A DNA stretch of 62,906 bases, taken from Bacillota bacterium (GTDB lineage Bacteria > Bacillota > Clostridia > Acetivibrionales > DTU013). Below are positions 1 to 8,576 of the stretch, in pieces. Location of the stretch: contig JAEZCA010000012.1 in NCBI GenBank assembly GCA_023412665.1, positions 1-62,906 of the forward strand. The letters are read 5' to 3'. Each line of letters opens with the position of its first letter. The first letter of the stretch is position 1. Both the position numbers and the translations under genes were made by a program. The notes below the pieces were generated by a model. It searched no databases and was not told the origin of the DNA. It worked only from the letters and a program-made list of their open reading frames with translations.

Positions 1-329
1 GCGAGGAGCAGGGTAGCGGCGAAGAAGGCGAGGAGCAGGGTAGCGGCGAAGAAGGCGAGGAGCAAGACGGCAGCGAGGGCGAGGAGCAAGGCGGCGAAGA
101 AGGCGAGGAGCAAGACGGCAGCGAGGGCGAGGAGCAAGGCGGCGAGGGTGAGGAGCAGGGCAGCGGCGAAGATGAGGAGCAGGGCGATATAGAAGGTGCG
201 GCAGAGGAAAAGCAGGCAAGAAGCGTAATCGAAAATGCTCTTGAAGCATTAGAAAAGCAGGAAGCTGAAAGCCTTAAGAACAATCGGAACCAAAAGCATA
301 TTTATGAGGAGGGAGAATATGAATGGTAG
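1..329 (+). CDS. C-terminal end of acidic repeat-rich protein, probably BatB/BatC-like (5' end outside window)
   Basis: An open frame runs in from the left edge (codons begin at base 3) and stops with TAG at 327-329. The first 60 or so residues are almost only Glu, Gly, Gln, Ser and Asp. They are followed by about 45 residues of ordinary sequence beginning near AEEKQARSVIENALEALEKQ. In Bat operons the gene before BatD is often a VWA/TPR protein (BatB/BatC type) whose C-terminus is a low-complexity acidic tail followed by a short helix of this kind, so that is the inferred identity. No VWA or TPR domain is visible here because the 5' part is missing. The stop lies 11 bases inside batD, which suggests translational coupling. 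Fragment of unknown full length. Confidence 0.55.
   Translation, partial: EEQGSGEEGEEQGSGEEGEEQDGSEGEEQGGEEGEEQDGSEGEEQGGEGEEQGSGEDEEQGDIEGAAEEKQARSVIENALEALEKQEAESLKNNRNQKHIYEEGEYEW
3..185 (+). repeat. In-frame tandem repeats encoding the Glu/Gly/Gln tail
   Basis: Two copies of a 27-base unit (3-29, 30-56) are followed by two copies of a 48-base unit (57-104, 105-152, the second slightly shortened) and a degenerate end. All units are multiples of three and keep the reading frame, so the array encodes repeats such as EEQGSGEEG and EEQDGSEGEEQGG. Expansion by slippage is the likely origin. Confidence 0.85.
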
Positions 330-2013
330 GAGGCTGTTAGCCGGAGTATTACTTTTTCTATTTATAGTGGCAATAACCAGTATATCGAGCTCTGGCGTAT
401 TGGCTGCTGAAGAGCCCCAATTCATTCTGGAAGTGGAGAACCTCGTTATAGATGTTGATGATTATACAACAATGACTATCACCATGATAGACGCAGAAGG
501 GGCAACGATAAAAGAGTTCGTTGGTACTAACTGGTTTTATTTGCCGTATGAGGAAACCTCTAAAAACAATAGAAATATCGATGGAACCATGCATTATGAG
601 GTAGCTGAAATCTATAGTATCTATCCTTACTATGCAGGACAGTTTAAATTCTGGGTACTGATTGAATATAACGGAAAAACCTATATGACAAACAAGGTTG
701 AGCTCACTATCACAGACGGAGATACTAATAACAGCGAACAAGTTAAAAAATCATATCTCAAAACAACACTCTCTGATAGCGATGTTTATCTTGGACAAAA
801 AACTGTTTTAGCATATCAGGAATATTCAATATATGACTTAAGCACTGTTTTTTTTATGGATAATCTGCAGATCAAAGATGTCTTGTTTACCGGTGCTCTG
901 GAGGAGGAGCTGAAGGTTGAAAGAGCTGTTTATGATGGCATGGTATATAACAGGACTGATGTTGAAGTTTCTTATCTGACACCATTAAAACCCGGAATTT
1001 TCACCATTCCGGCACGTGATTTTTATGGATACATTTCCATGACGGAACAGCAGGGGAATGACGAATCCACAATAAGGGAATTCAGTGAGCCGAAAGAGCT
1101 GATAGTAAGGCCTCTTCCTACAAAGAATCAACCCGCTGATTTTTCATGGATAGTAGGGAAGCCGGAAATCAATGCGAGATATGATACACTCAATGAAGGT
1201 GATGGTAATATTGTCAAGCTTACACTGACCGTATCCGGAAACTGCAACCTGGACAGCCTTAATAAAATATTTAAAGAGGATCCGCCCAGCTTCTCTGTAT
1301 ATGAGAACGTTACGGAATATAAAGAAGCCTTTGATAACAACGAGTACAATGCCAGAAAGGATTTTGAAATTACATTGATCCCAAAGGAAAATGGAGTGCA
1401 CACTATTGAACCGTTATATTTATCCTACTTCGACCCGGAAACAAACGGTTATGAAAGGGTAGAGATACCCGGAGTGACTGTAACCATAGACGGCAGTGAT
1501 ACCAGCGTCAAGACAGTAAAGGTTCAGACAGACGGGAGTCAGGCCAGTGGAGACCAGGCTCAAGATCATGTGGTTGAAACTGTCAGGATAGAGCAAATAA
1601 GCTATGCCCCCCAAAATGAGGGATACTGGATCCTTCGAATCAATAAGACTGTAATGCTTTTAATTATTGCAGCTTTGCTGGTATTTGGCGCCGGGGCATT
1701 TTTCCTGACAAGGCGCCCGGTAAGGCGTGATGAGCAGTTGGATGATATTTATAAGCAGTTGTTGAAGGCCGGCGATGAAAATGAGATATACAATCACTTT
1801 AACAGCATGATAAGGCATTGCTTCGGGCTGAGCCTGAAAGCAAGCTCCAGGAGCGAGATAGCTGACGGGATCCGGGATAAGCGGTTTGTAGAGCCGGTAC
1901 TGGATGTGGTTGAATATATCGAGAAAGAAAAATTCGTCCCGGGGATGGTCGATAAAAAGTTGATTGGTATGATCAAGGATATCTATAAAATGCTTAAACA
2001 AAGACGGGCATAG
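319..2013 (+). CDS. BatD-like (oxygen tolerance) membrane protein
   Basis: Encodes 564 residues. An N-terminal signal segment (MNGRRLLAGVLLFLFIVAIT, ending near LAA) is followed by a large extracytoplasmic beta-rich part with repeats of the BatD type (around DSDVYLGQKTVLAYQEYS, then LKPGIFTIPARDFYG). A membrane segment follows near residues 440-462 (VMLLIIAALLVFGAGAFFL), then an Arg-rich cytoplasmic tail of about 100 residues. BatD proteins accompany VWA proteins in Bacteroides aerotolerance-type operons; the exact biochemical role is not known. The start at 319 is chosen because AGGAGG at 307-312 sits six bases before it, while an in-frame ATG at 304 has no such site. It overlaps the preceding gene by 11 bases. 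Family assignment is good; function is inferred. Confidence 0.75.
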   Translation: MNGRRLLAGVLLFLFIVAITSISSSGVLAAEEPQFILEVENLVIDVDDYTTMTITMIDAEGATIKEFVGTNWFYLPYEETSKNNRNIDGTMHYEVAEIYSIYPYYAGQFKFWVLIEYNGKTYMTNKVELTITDGDTNNSEQVKKSYLKTTLSDSDVYLGQKTVLAYQEYSIYDLSTVFFMDNLQIKDVLFTGALEEELKVERAVYDGMVYNRTDVEVSYLTPLKPGIFTIPARDFYGYISMTEQQGNDESTIREFSEPKELIVRPLPTKNQPADFSWIVGKPEINARYDTLNEGDGNIVKLTLTVSGNCNLDSLNKIFKEDPPSFSVYENVTEYKEAFDNNEYNARKDFEITLIPKENGVHTIEPLYLSYFDPETNGYERVEIPGVTVTIDGSDTSVKTVKVQTDGSQASGDQAQDHVVETVRIEQISYAPQNEGYWILRINKTVMLLIIAALLVFGAGAFFLTRRPVRRDEQLDDIYKQLLKAGDENEIYNHFNSMIRHCFGLSLKASSRSEIADGIRDKRFVEPVLDVVEYIEKEKFVPGMVDKKLIGMIKDIYKMLKQRRA

Positions 2014-2045
2014 ATTTCAGAAATATGTATCTGTATAATTTATTG

Positions 2046-2080
2046 ACTGCTATCTAAATAACAAATAGCAGTTGGTGTTT
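2046..2080 (+). terminator. Hairpin after the Bat genes
   Basis: ACTGCTAT (2046-2053) pairs perfectly with ATAGCAGT (2065-2072), and a T-rich stretch follows. It lies 33 bases after the batD stop and just before the promoter of the next gene, as expected for a terminator, though the stem is short. Confidence 0.5.
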
Positions 2081-2106
2081 GATTGTTTTCTCAATATTGG
2101 TATAAT
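2079..2106 (+). promoter_or_regulatory. Sigma-A-type promoter of the GH43 gene
   Basis: TTGATT at 2079-2084, a 16-base spacer and TATAAT at 2101-2106, about 45 bases before the start codon. Confidence 0.6.
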
Positions 2107-2150
2107 AGTGGTATGTCGGTATAGAAATAATTATTTATATAGGAGAAGAT

Positions 2151-3134
2151 ATGATGATTAATTCTGCAAAACCTAAAGAGCCACTGGTAACACATATATA
2201 CACGGCGGATCCCTCTGCTCACGTATTTGAAGGCAAGCTCTACATTTATCCCTCCCACGATCTGGACATTGACATAGCCTCAAATGACAACGGCGATCAG
2301 TACATGATGGAGGATTATCACATTCTGTCTATGGACAGCATTGATTCACCTTGTGTGGATAACGGAGAAGCGCTTCATATCAAGGATATTCCATGGGCGT
2401 CAATACAATTGTGGGCTCCGGATGCCGCTTATAAAAATGGTACATATTACTTGTATTTCCCTGTCAGGGATAAGGAGGGCATATTCCGTATCGGTGTGGC
2501 AACAAGTCCAAATCCTGCGGGGCCATTTACACCTCAGGATGAGCCTATCAAGGGCAGCTTTAGTATAGACCCTGCTGTGCTGGTGGATGATGATGGTAAA
2601 GCATATATTTACTTTGGAGGCCTCTGGGGCGGACAGCTTGAAAAGTGGCAGACAGGCAGCTTCAATCCGGACGGAGCAGAACCGCCTGTATCAGAGCCTG
2701 CATTAGGGCCAAGGGTAGCTGAACTCAGTGATGATATGCTCAGCCTTAAAGAAGCCCCCATGAATATATCCATAGTAGACGAGGACGGCAAGCCCATTCT
2801 CGCAGGTGACGAGGAAAGAAGGTATTTCGAGGGGCCCTGGATGCATAAATATAATGGCTATTATTATCTGTCCTATTCAACCGGAACTACACATTATATC
2901 GTTTACGCCATCAGCAAGGACCCGAAGGGACCGTTTGTGTATAAGGGCAAAATACTCACCCCTGTGATTGGCTGGACAACTCACCACTCCATTGTTGAAT
3001 TCCAGGGCAAGTGGTATCTGTTCTATCATGACAGCTCCCTGTCAGGAGGAGAGGACAACAAGCGCTGCGTTAAGTTTGCGGAGCTGAAATATAATGAGGA
3101 CGGAACCATTCAGACAATAGACCCGTATAAATAA
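2151..3134 (+). CDS. Glycoside hydrolase family 43 protein (arabinofuranosidase/xylosidase type)
   Basis: A 327-residue single-domain five-bladed beta-propeller enzyme with no signal peptide, so it is probably cytoplasmic and acts on imported oligosaccharides. The three acidic residues of family GH43 can be placed: general base Asp20 (TADPSAHVF), pKa-modulating Asp140 (SIDPAVLVDDDG) and general acid Glu227 (FEGPW). His in the TTHHSI segment fits the conserved active-site histidine. GH43 enzymes remove arabinose or xylose from hemicellulose side chains; the exact substrate cannot be read from sequence. ATG codons at 2151 and 2154 are both possible, with AGGAG at 2141-2145. It has its own promoter and no sugar-transport partners nearby. 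Confidence 0.85.
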   Translation: MMINSAKPKEPLVTHIYTADPSAHVFEGKLYIYPSHDLDIDIASNDNGDQYMMEDYHILSMDSIDSPCVDNGEALHIKDIPWASIQLWAPDAAYKNGTYYLYFPVRDKEGIFRIGVATSPNPAGPFTPQDEPIKGSFSIDPAVLVDDDGKAYIYFGGLWGGQLEKWQTGSFNPDGAEPPVSEPALGPRVAELSDDMLSLKEAPMNISIVDEDGKPILAGDEERRYFEGPWMHKYNGYYYLSYSTGTTHYIVYAISKDPKGPFVYKGKILTPVIGWTTHHSIVEFQGKWYLFYHDSSLSGGEDNKRCVKFAELKYNEDGTIQTIDPYK

Positions 3135-3180
3135 GTCCAATCAGTTGAAAGTGAAATGTATTTTATCCGGTTCAGGAAGA

Positions 3181-3320
3181 GGTGTATCAGATACAGCTTC
3201 TGATGCACCCTTCCCGGACAGGTCAAGTAGTCTATCCTTTCTATGACCCTTACTGGACTGGTCAAGCGGCCTATTAGCTCCAAGCACCCTTACCTGCAGG
3301 GTCAAGCAATCTCATGCGGT
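3181..3320. repeat. Hairpin and three imperfect ~39-bp tandem units
   Basis: GGTGTATCAG (3181-3190) pairs with CTGATGCACC (3200-3209) with one G-T wobble. Starting at 3206, 3245 and 3285 are three diverged units that share the pattern ACCCTTnCnGGnCnGGTCAAG. The last unit lies inside the 3' end of the minus-strand EcsC gene, so the repeats may have extended or replaced the end of that protein. There is no T-run, so the hairpin is not a typical terminator. Confidence 0.55.
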
Positions 3321-4014
3321 ATGCCTGGATGGAGGTTTCACCAAGCTTGTTCATTAATTTATTGTTTGCGTATAGTCCTACAAATGCTCCTATTCCAGGC
3401 ACCAGCTGCAATAATTTGGCCAGGTCGATATAATCTCTGTATTCTCTTTGAAAGCTTAGCCAGTCGAACTGATTTATATCTTCAGGGAGATAGCGGCTGT
3501 ACTCATCCCATTTCTCCATTTTTTCGAATATCATATTGGCATGGCGTTTGCTTGAAAAAGCCAGTTGAAAAATATGCAGCATATAGAGCCTTACTTTATA
3601 GTCATTCACATCAAATCCATAAATGCTTGCCGCATCATATAGGTACTTGACTTTTATACCAAGCAGTAAAGGGAAATCAGCCAACCCCCACAAAAAGCCG
3701 CCGGCACCAGTTGCAGCACCTTCTGCGGCCGCTGTCGTCTTGTAAAACCCTATCCTCTCTCTGACAATAATTTCTCTTTCTTTTAGGGAATATCCCTCCA
3801 GAGGAGGTTTTGTCAGGTGTTTTGAACCAAACAACAACGTCCTGGTAAGATTCTTAACAGCAGAGGTAACGATCTCATGGTATTTCTGAGGCAGCAGCCT
3901 GTTTATGCTGTTTTGTATTTCTTTTGATGCATTTTCAAACAGCTGCGGCTTCCTTCTCATTTCGTTCTTCCAGCAATTCAGCTCGCTCAGAGCCTGATAT
4001 TCATAAGAATCCAT
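3274..4014 (-). CDS. EcsC family protein
   Basis: Encodes 246 residues that match the EcsC protein family over their length. Typical are the LKEREIIVRERIG segment, a Gly/Ala-rich hydrophobic stretch (AAAEGAATGAGGFLWGLADF, about residues 95-114) and the C-terminal LVPGIGAFVGLYANNKLMN. Bacillus EcsC is encoded with the EcsAB ABC transporter, but no ABC genes are adjacent here, and stand-alone EcsC proteins have no defined biochemical role. An AGGTGA ribosome binding site precedes the ATG. The last residues fall in the imperfect repeats noted separately. Confidence 0.8.
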   Translation of the reverse strand: MDSYEYQALSELNCWKNEMRRKPQLFENASKEIQNSINRLLPQKYHEIVTSAVKNLTRTLLFGSKHLTKPPLEGYSLKEREIIVRERIGFYKTTAAAEGAATGAGGFLWGLADFPLLLGIKVKYLYDAASIYGFDVNDYKVRLYMLHIFQLAFSSKRHANMIFEKMEKWDEYSRYLPEDINQFDWLSFQREYRDYIDLAKLLQLVPGIGAFVGLYANNKLMNKLGETSIQAYRMRLLDPAGKGAWS

Positions 4015-4348
4015 ATGTCACCTGCCTAATTTGTCATATCATCTACATTATACGTGTGAGACCCTAAGATGTTTGGAGACATCAAAAACACCTTTCCATA
4101 AAATACAGGTACCAGCAAATTTCACATCAAATAGCTTCGTTATTATCTCCATAAAATATACTATAATTTATTTCTAGGAGATGGTTAATTGAGTAATCAT
4201 ATCACGGCTTCAATAGCTTTGCCTGAAGCCCGATAATATAGTGACTGTGGTCAGGAATGTGCTGAACCAACGAAAGTATGATATCATAAGTATATAGAGT
4301 CGAAATAGGGCAAGGTGATGACGACTATCCCAGTATAGGAGATATATA
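4015..4348. other. Intergenic region between divergent ecsC and vanZ genes
   Basis: There is no gene here. A TATAAT hexamer on the plus strand at 4162-4167 could be the -10 of the vanZ gene, but the -35 is poor. A TATAAT lies on the minus strand just upstream of ecsC. A Rho-independent terminator or riboswitch fold was looked for and not seen. Confidence 0.4.
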
Positions 4349-4882
4349 ATGGATTACTTCGACAGACCTTATACAGCAGACAGTACACAGGATAATATGA
4401 AAAGTGCGGCTTCTACCTCCAGATTAGCCAGGGTAGGAAAAATTTGCTGGACTATTCTTTTTATACTATATCTTTTGCTGCTGTTATACCTTACCATGTA
4501 CAGCCGTTATTATGGCCGGGATTATATACGTCGAAGTATGAACCTTGTCCCGCTAAAGACAATACTGCAATATTTGAACGCCAATATAAACCGAAATATA
4601 ATTGTTACAAATCTGCTAGGCAATGTTATCGCTTTTATGCCGATGGGCTTTCTGCTGCCTTTGGTATCAATAAAGCTTTCCGGATTCTTCAGGGCTGCTT
4701 TGGCTTCTGCTGCAGCTTCACTTTGGATCGAGACCGCACAATATATAATCGGTGTCGGCGCCGCAGACATTGATGATCTTATTTTAAATACAGCAGGTGG
4801 TATACTGGGCTTTCTAATTTTTTTAGCATTTCGAACGTTTTATAGTTTCACGAACCGGAAAAAACAACTCACTTCTTCTTAG
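4349..4882 (+). CDS. VanZ family membrane protein
   Basis: A 177-residue polytopic membrane protein with about four hydrophobic segments. It carries the VanZ family signature: NLVPLKTI after the first segment, then NLLGNVIAFMPMGFLLP, the Glu of LWIETAQY, and the closing DIDDLILNTAGGILGF. VanZ of enterococci gives low-level teicoplanin resistance, but most chromosomal members have no known role and are not tied to a van cluster; none is present here. TAGGAG precedes the ATG by about eight bases. It is a single-gene unit. Confidence 0.85.
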   Translation: MDYFDRPYTADSTQDNMKSAASTSRLARVGKICWTILFILYLLLLLYLTMYSRYYGRDYIRRSMNLVPLKTILQYLNANINRNIIVTNLLGNVIAFMPMGFLLPLVSIKLSGFFRAALASAAASLWIETAQYIIGVGAADIDDLILNTAGGILGFLIFLAFRTFYSFTNRKKQLTSS

Positions 4883-4929
4883 AAAAGATATTATCACTTT
4901 TTTTTATTCCAGAATGTCAAGTAAAGCCA

Positions 4930-4976
4930 TTGACATTTAGTAATTATTGTAATAATATAATACTGACCATTCAGTA
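4930..4976 (+). promoter_or_regulatory. Near-consensus promoter with palindromic TetR-type operator
   Basis: TTGACA at 4930-4935, a 17-base spacer and TAATAT at 4953-4958 form a strong promoter. Two bases further on is the perfect inverted repeat TACTGA-ccat-TCAGTA (4961-4976), which covers the expected transcription start. A TetR gene starts 18 bases downstream, so autorepression through this site is the simplest reading. The half-site resembles operators of multidrug-type TetR proteins, but no ligand can be inferred. Confidence 0.8.
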
Positions 4977-4994
4977 CAAAAACGGGGTGATATT

Positions 4995-5594
4995 ATGAGC
5001 AATCCAAATGCGCGTGACAGGATACTCAAATCAGCGATAAAAGTATTTGCTGAAAAGAGCTTCGAGGGTTCTAGAATCGATGAGATCGCTAAAGAGGCAA
5101 ATGTTCCGAAATCGCTGATATATTACCATTTCAGAAGTAAGGACGAAATTCTTCAGGTACTCACAGATGAATTTATTAATGAATACAGAAATATCGCATC
5201 AGAATATAGAAATGAATCACACCGGGACAAAGCCAGCAATATGGCGGATAGAATGAAAAAGGTGTATTTCGAATTTGGTCAACGTAATGCAGATCTTATA
5301 AGGGTTATTTTTATTGATTCGTTGAAAAAATCCAAAGCTCAGCCAGCTTTTCTTAATGTTATTGATGCCATGATAAGTATGGAGTCGGGTAGTCCTGCGC
5401 ACATGGGAGATGATATACAGGAAAGAAGGATTGCAGAATTCTTTACCAGCTTCATTACAAATTGTGCTTATATATGCTTTGCTGATACATGGACCAGATA
5501 TTTTAATATTGAAAGGGCTGAATTTGACGAGCTGTATATAAAAATTTACAACCAGACACACGGAGCATATCACAAAGCCATTGATACTGTTTGA
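4995..5594 (+). CDS. TetR/AcrR family transcriptional regulator
   Basis: Encodes 199 residues. The N-terminal TetR helix-turn-helix is clear: RDRILKSAIKVFAEKSFEGS, then IDEIAKEANVPKSLIYYHFRSKDEIL (about residues 7-53). The remaining 145 residues form the ligand-binding and dimer domain, which is not recognisable at the subfamily level. GGGGTGA precedes the ATG at 4995. The next gene starts 13 bases after the stop and is probably cotranscribed. The palindrome at 4961-4976 is the probable binding site. The regulator likely controls itself and the metallo-hydrolase in response to an unknown small molecule. Confidence 0.9.
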   Translation: MSNPNARDRILKSAIKVFAEKSFEGSRIDEIAKEANVPKSLIYYHFRSKDEILQVLTDEFINEYRNIASEYRNESHRDKASNMADRMKKVYFEFGQRNADLIRVIFIDSLKKSKAQPAFLNVIDAMISMESGSPAHMGDDIQERRIAEFFTSFITNCAYICFADTWTRYFNIERAEFDELYIKIYNQTHGAYHKAIDTV

Positions 5595-5607
5595 GGAGGT
5601 CAATAAA

Positions 5608-6300
5608 ATGCAGGAGATAATCAGACTAGATCTGGGAGGCGTGAACTGCTATCTGCTAAAGAAGGAAAAACAGTTTTTGCTTGTCGATACCGGCGGACAT
5701 ATGCTATTGGACAAGGTATTCACAAACAGGAGGGAGATCTTGCTCGAAAGTCTCAAGAAGGAAGGCTGCATGCCGGGGGATTTAAAGCTTGTGATCCTGA
5801 CCCACGGTGACAATGACCATGCAGGGAATGCTGCATATCTTAAAGAACACTACAACGTAAAAATTACAATGCATGCCGGAGATCAGGAGCTGGTGACAGA
5901 TCTGGATTGGGCTAAAATGGAGGAGAGCTTTAATTTCAGATCGTTAGTAAACAGAATAGTATTTAAGCTTTTAAGAAAGAAAATAGGTAAACTATATGTA
6001 GATATAATTGCTGACTTTACAGATTTCAAGCCTGATATTCTGCTCGAGGAGGGGACCGACCTTGCGGAATATGGATTTGCGGCAAAAATCCTGCACCTAC
6101 CCGGGCATACAAAGGGTTCGATAGGTATATTGGTTAATGAAAACGGGCTGATAGCAGGGGACACTTTAAAATTTGTGAAGAAACCTGAACCGGCGCTTAA
6201 TGCAACAGATTTTGTTATGTTAAATAAAAGTATAGAAAGAATAAAAGGTATGGGTATCAAGAATATTTATCCAGGCCATGGGCAGCCATTTATACTATGA
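5608..6300 (+). CDS. Metallo-beta-lactamase fold hydrolase
   Basis: Encodes 230 residues of the MBL superfamily. Metal-site motifs are THGDNDHAGN (the usual HxHxDH appears as HxDxDH, a variant seen in some MBL families), LPGHTKGS, AGDTLKF and the C-terminal YPGHGQPF. Substrate is unknown; proteins of this shape include thioesterases, lactonases and glyoxalase II-like enzymes. The start is the ATG at 5608, preceded by GAGGAGGT (5593-5600); a TTG at 5581 in the same frame lies inside the TetR gene and has no such site. It forms an operon with the TetR gene, so the substrate may be related to the TetR inducer. Confidence 0.85.
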   Translation: MQEIIRLDLGGVNCYLLKKEKQFLLVDTGGHMLLDKVFTNRREILLESLKKEGCMPGDLKLVILTHGDNDHAGNAAYLKEHYNVKITMHAGDQELVTDLDWAKMEESFNFRSLVNRIVFKLLRKKIGKLYVDIIADFTDFKPDILLEEGTDLAEYGFAAKILHLPGHTKGSIGILVNENGLIAGDTLKFVKKPEPALNATDFVMLNKSIERIKGMGIKNIYPGHGQPFIL

Positions 6301-6386
6301 AGGGCAATCCATCCACGGTTATTCCTGATATTAATGATGCGTTATAAAGGCATCATTGAGGGAACATTTTATTTGATTCTTGTGTC

Positions 6387-6433
6387 AAAAGATGTATGAA
6401 GCGATTATAGATTGTTTATACATCTTTTATTTT
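6387..6433 (+). terminator. Terminator after the TetR-MBL operon
   Basis: AAAAGATGTAT (6387-6397) pairs with ATACATCTTTT (6418-6428), an 11-bp perfect stem, followed by ATTTTTATCTT. A second smaller hairpin, AATGATGC/GCATCATT, lies at 6333-6357. Confidence 0.65.
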
Positions 6434-6576
6434 TATCTTATTCTCATTAAAATTCTTGTGTATTATCAAAAATTAACAGAATATATAAAATGTAAAAAAT
6501 ATGGAACTAATTTAATGTAATTCCAATCTAATTTTATATATAGAGAGATAGATATAAAAAAAGGAGGAAACAAAAA

Positions 6577-8259
6577 ATGAAAAAGAGAGGAAAGGCTTTA
6601 TCGGCGACCCTATTAGCGGCAGCAATGGCACTGACTATGACCGCATGCGGAGGTACGCAAAAAAACGCACTCCCAACATCACCTGCAATGACTACGGACT
6701 CCGCTCCCCCCACATCATCTGCGGACACCGCGAATTATTCAATTAACCAAACACCGCCTACGGGCATGGTGGCAGAACCCGAAATGGATGCTCTGATGAA
6801 CGCTCTGGCAGAAGACGGAATGGCTCCTGAGATGCTGCAGGATGACGATGAATTCAACACTGAAGAGTACAACACCATCGAAGAGAACCGTCCGATGAAG
6901 GTCAGCATGTCACCGCTGTCCACATTTTCCATCGATGTCGATACAGCTTCCTACAGCAATGTCAGACGGTTTCTTGAGGATGGTATCCGTCCGCCTGCAT
7001 CTGCAGTCAGGGTCGAGGAAATGATCAACTATTTTTCATATGATCTGCCCCAGCCTGATGGTGAAGTGCCGTTTTCTGTTACGACAGAGCTTGGGAAATG
7101 CCCGTGGAACGAAGACAACTATCTGGCCATGATTGCTCTTCAGGGAAAGAAAGTCAGTAATGAGGAACTGCCGAAGTCGAACCTGGTTTTCCTGTTCGAT
7201 GTTTCGGGATCAATGGACGAGCCTATGAAGCTCCCATTACTTAAATCTTCCTTCCAGCTTCTTGTCGAACAGCTTGGTGAAAACGACAGAGTCTCCATTG
7301 TGGTTTATGCAGGCGCTTCCGGAGTTGTACTTGACAGTGCGCGCGGAGATAAAAAAGAGAAGATACTTGAGGCTCTGAACGGACTTGAGGCAGGGGGATC
7401 AACAGCAGGCGGCCAAGGCATAGAGCTTGCATATAAGATAGCAAAGAAGAATTTTATCACCGGTGGGAATAACCGCGTAATACTGGCTACGGACGGTGAT
7501 TTCAATGTGGGCGTCAGCAGTGAAGGTGAGCTGACCAGGCTGATAGAAAAGAAGAGAAAGGAAGGCGTCTTCCTCAGCGTACTCGGCTTTGGTACGGGAA
7601 ACATAAAGGATAACAAGATGGAAGCGCTGGCTGACAAGGGCAACGGAAACTATGCATACATTGATAGCCTTCTGGAGGCTAAAAAGGTACTTGTCAGTGA
7701 AATGGGAGGAACTCTCCTGACGATTGCCAAGGATGTGAAGATACAGGTGGAGTTCAACCCTGCAAAAGTCAAAGAATACAGGCTTGTCGGGTATGACAAC
7801 CGGATGCTGCGCAATGAGGATTTCGACGACGACACAAAGGATGCCGGCGAAATTGGAGCAGGCCACAGTGTTACAGCCTTTTATGAAATTGTGCCATGCA
7901 AAGCAGGTGAAGAAATTGAAAGCACACAGCTGAAGTATCAGTCGGCGGATGTCAGGCAGGGATGGGAGAACGAGTGGATGGAAGTAAGGCTGCGTTATAA
8001 GAAGCCCAACTCTGATGTCAGCGAAAAGCTTATACACACTGTAACGAACAGTGAGATCAGGGAGAATCACTCAGAGAACTTCATGTTTGCGTCCTCTGTC
8101 GCTGAGTTCGGGTTACTGTTAAGAGATTCCCAGTACAAGGGCACATCCTCCTTTGGCAGTGTGAAGAACCGTGCCAAGAGCTCGATAGGCAGGGATGAAG
8201 AGAACTATAGGAGCAATTTCCTTGAACTCGTTGACAAGGCAATGTATATAACGGATTGA
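6577..8259 (+). CDS. VWA-domain lipoprotein of the YfbK type
   Basis: A 560-residue predicted lipoprotein. After the N-terminal signal, a lipobox ends in Cys24 (LTMTAC). A Ser/Thr/Pro-rich linker follows, then the YfbK N-terminal domain (STFSIDVDTASYSNVRRFL, VRVEEMINYFSYDLP). Next is a von Willebrand A domain with a complete MIDAS motif DVSGSM near residue 210 and ATDGDFNVG. The C-terminal domain typical of the family ends in SVAEFGLLLR...ELVDKA. The protein should sit on the outside of the membrane and bind a divalent metal; the partner is unknown. AAAGGAGG precedes the ATG. No operon partner is visible. Confidence 0.85.
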   Translation: MKKRGKALSATLLAAAMALTMTACGGTQKNALPTSPAMTTDSAPPTSSADTANYSINQTPPTGMVAEPEMDALMNALAEDGMAPEMLQDDDEFNTEEYNTIEENRPMKVSMSPLSTFSIDVDTASYSNVRRFLEDGIRPPASAVRVEEMINYFSYDLPQPDGEVPFSVTTELGKCPWNEDNYLAMIALQGKKVSNEELPKSNLVFLFDVSGSMDEPMKLPLLKSSFQLLVEQLGENDRVSIVVYAGASGVVLDSARGDKKEKILEALNGLEAGGSTAGGQGIELAYKIAKKNFITGGNNRVILATDGDFNVGVSSEGELTRLIEKKRKEGVFLSVLGFGTGNIKDNKMEALADKGNGNYAYIDSLLEAKKVLVSEMGGTLLTIAKDVKIQVEFNPAKVKEYRLVGYDNRMLRNEDFDDDTKDAGEIGAGHSVTAFYEIVPCKAGEEIESTQLKYQSADVRQGWENEWMEVRLRYKKPNSDVSEKLIHTVTNSEIRENHSENFMFASSVAEFGLLLRDSQYKGTSSFGSVKNRAKSSIGRDEENYRSNFLELVDKAMYITD

Positions 8260-8413
8260 ACAGCCCCTGATATGCACTTTAAATAATGAGTCTGAAAACA
8301 GCCTGGCATAGTGCGTTGCACAGATGACGGGCTGCTCTTTTGCCATGGACATGGCAGTTGGGATGCTAAGGAATAGGGATTGAAAGCTTTGCTGACGGAT
8401 ATTTGTGCGTATT

Positions 8414-8576
8414 GGAGTAGTGTGGTGTGCAAAAATCATTACTTCTGGGCAGAATTTGATTGAATTCATTGAAAATATTCCATAAAAAGATAACATAATA
8501 CAGATATTATAGAGTTATGGAAACTCACAAACAGCATTATGTGCCCAGAACTCATGTTTTTTGCACATCATACTCC
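8414..8576. mobile_element. MITE-like element, copy 1 (terminal inverted repeats, no ORF)
   Basis: The left end (8414-8451) and right end (8542-8576) are imperfect inverted repeats of about 35 bases, sharing GGAGTA, TGTGCAAAAA and TTCTGGGCA. Between them are about 90 AT-rich bases without a gene. A second copy with the same termini and a recognisably similar interior lies at 19703-19848 in the opposite orientation. The ends could also fold as one long hairpin if transcribed. No target-site duplication is clear. No transposase with these ends is in the window, so the family and its helper are unknown. Confidence 0.65.

Noticed and set aside
1..185. Collagen-like or silk-like protein
   Set aside because: Repeats are Glu/Gln/Gly rich without G-x-y periodicity; an acidic Bat-type tail fits better with the BatD gene that follows.
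304..318. Start of BatD-like protein at 304
   Set aside because: The ribosome binding site AGGAGG lies inside this extension and points to 319.
3181..3209. Terminator after the GH43 gene
   Set aside because: Good hairpin but no T-run on either strand; listed as part of the repeat.
4200..4345. c-di-GMP or other riboswitch before the VanZ gene
   Set aside because: GGGCAA and similar short motifs occur but the required GAAA/receptor and stems are absent.
8259..8341. Terminator after the VWA lipoprotein
   Set aside because: ACAGCCC and GGGCTGC can pair but are about 70 bases apart with little support in between.
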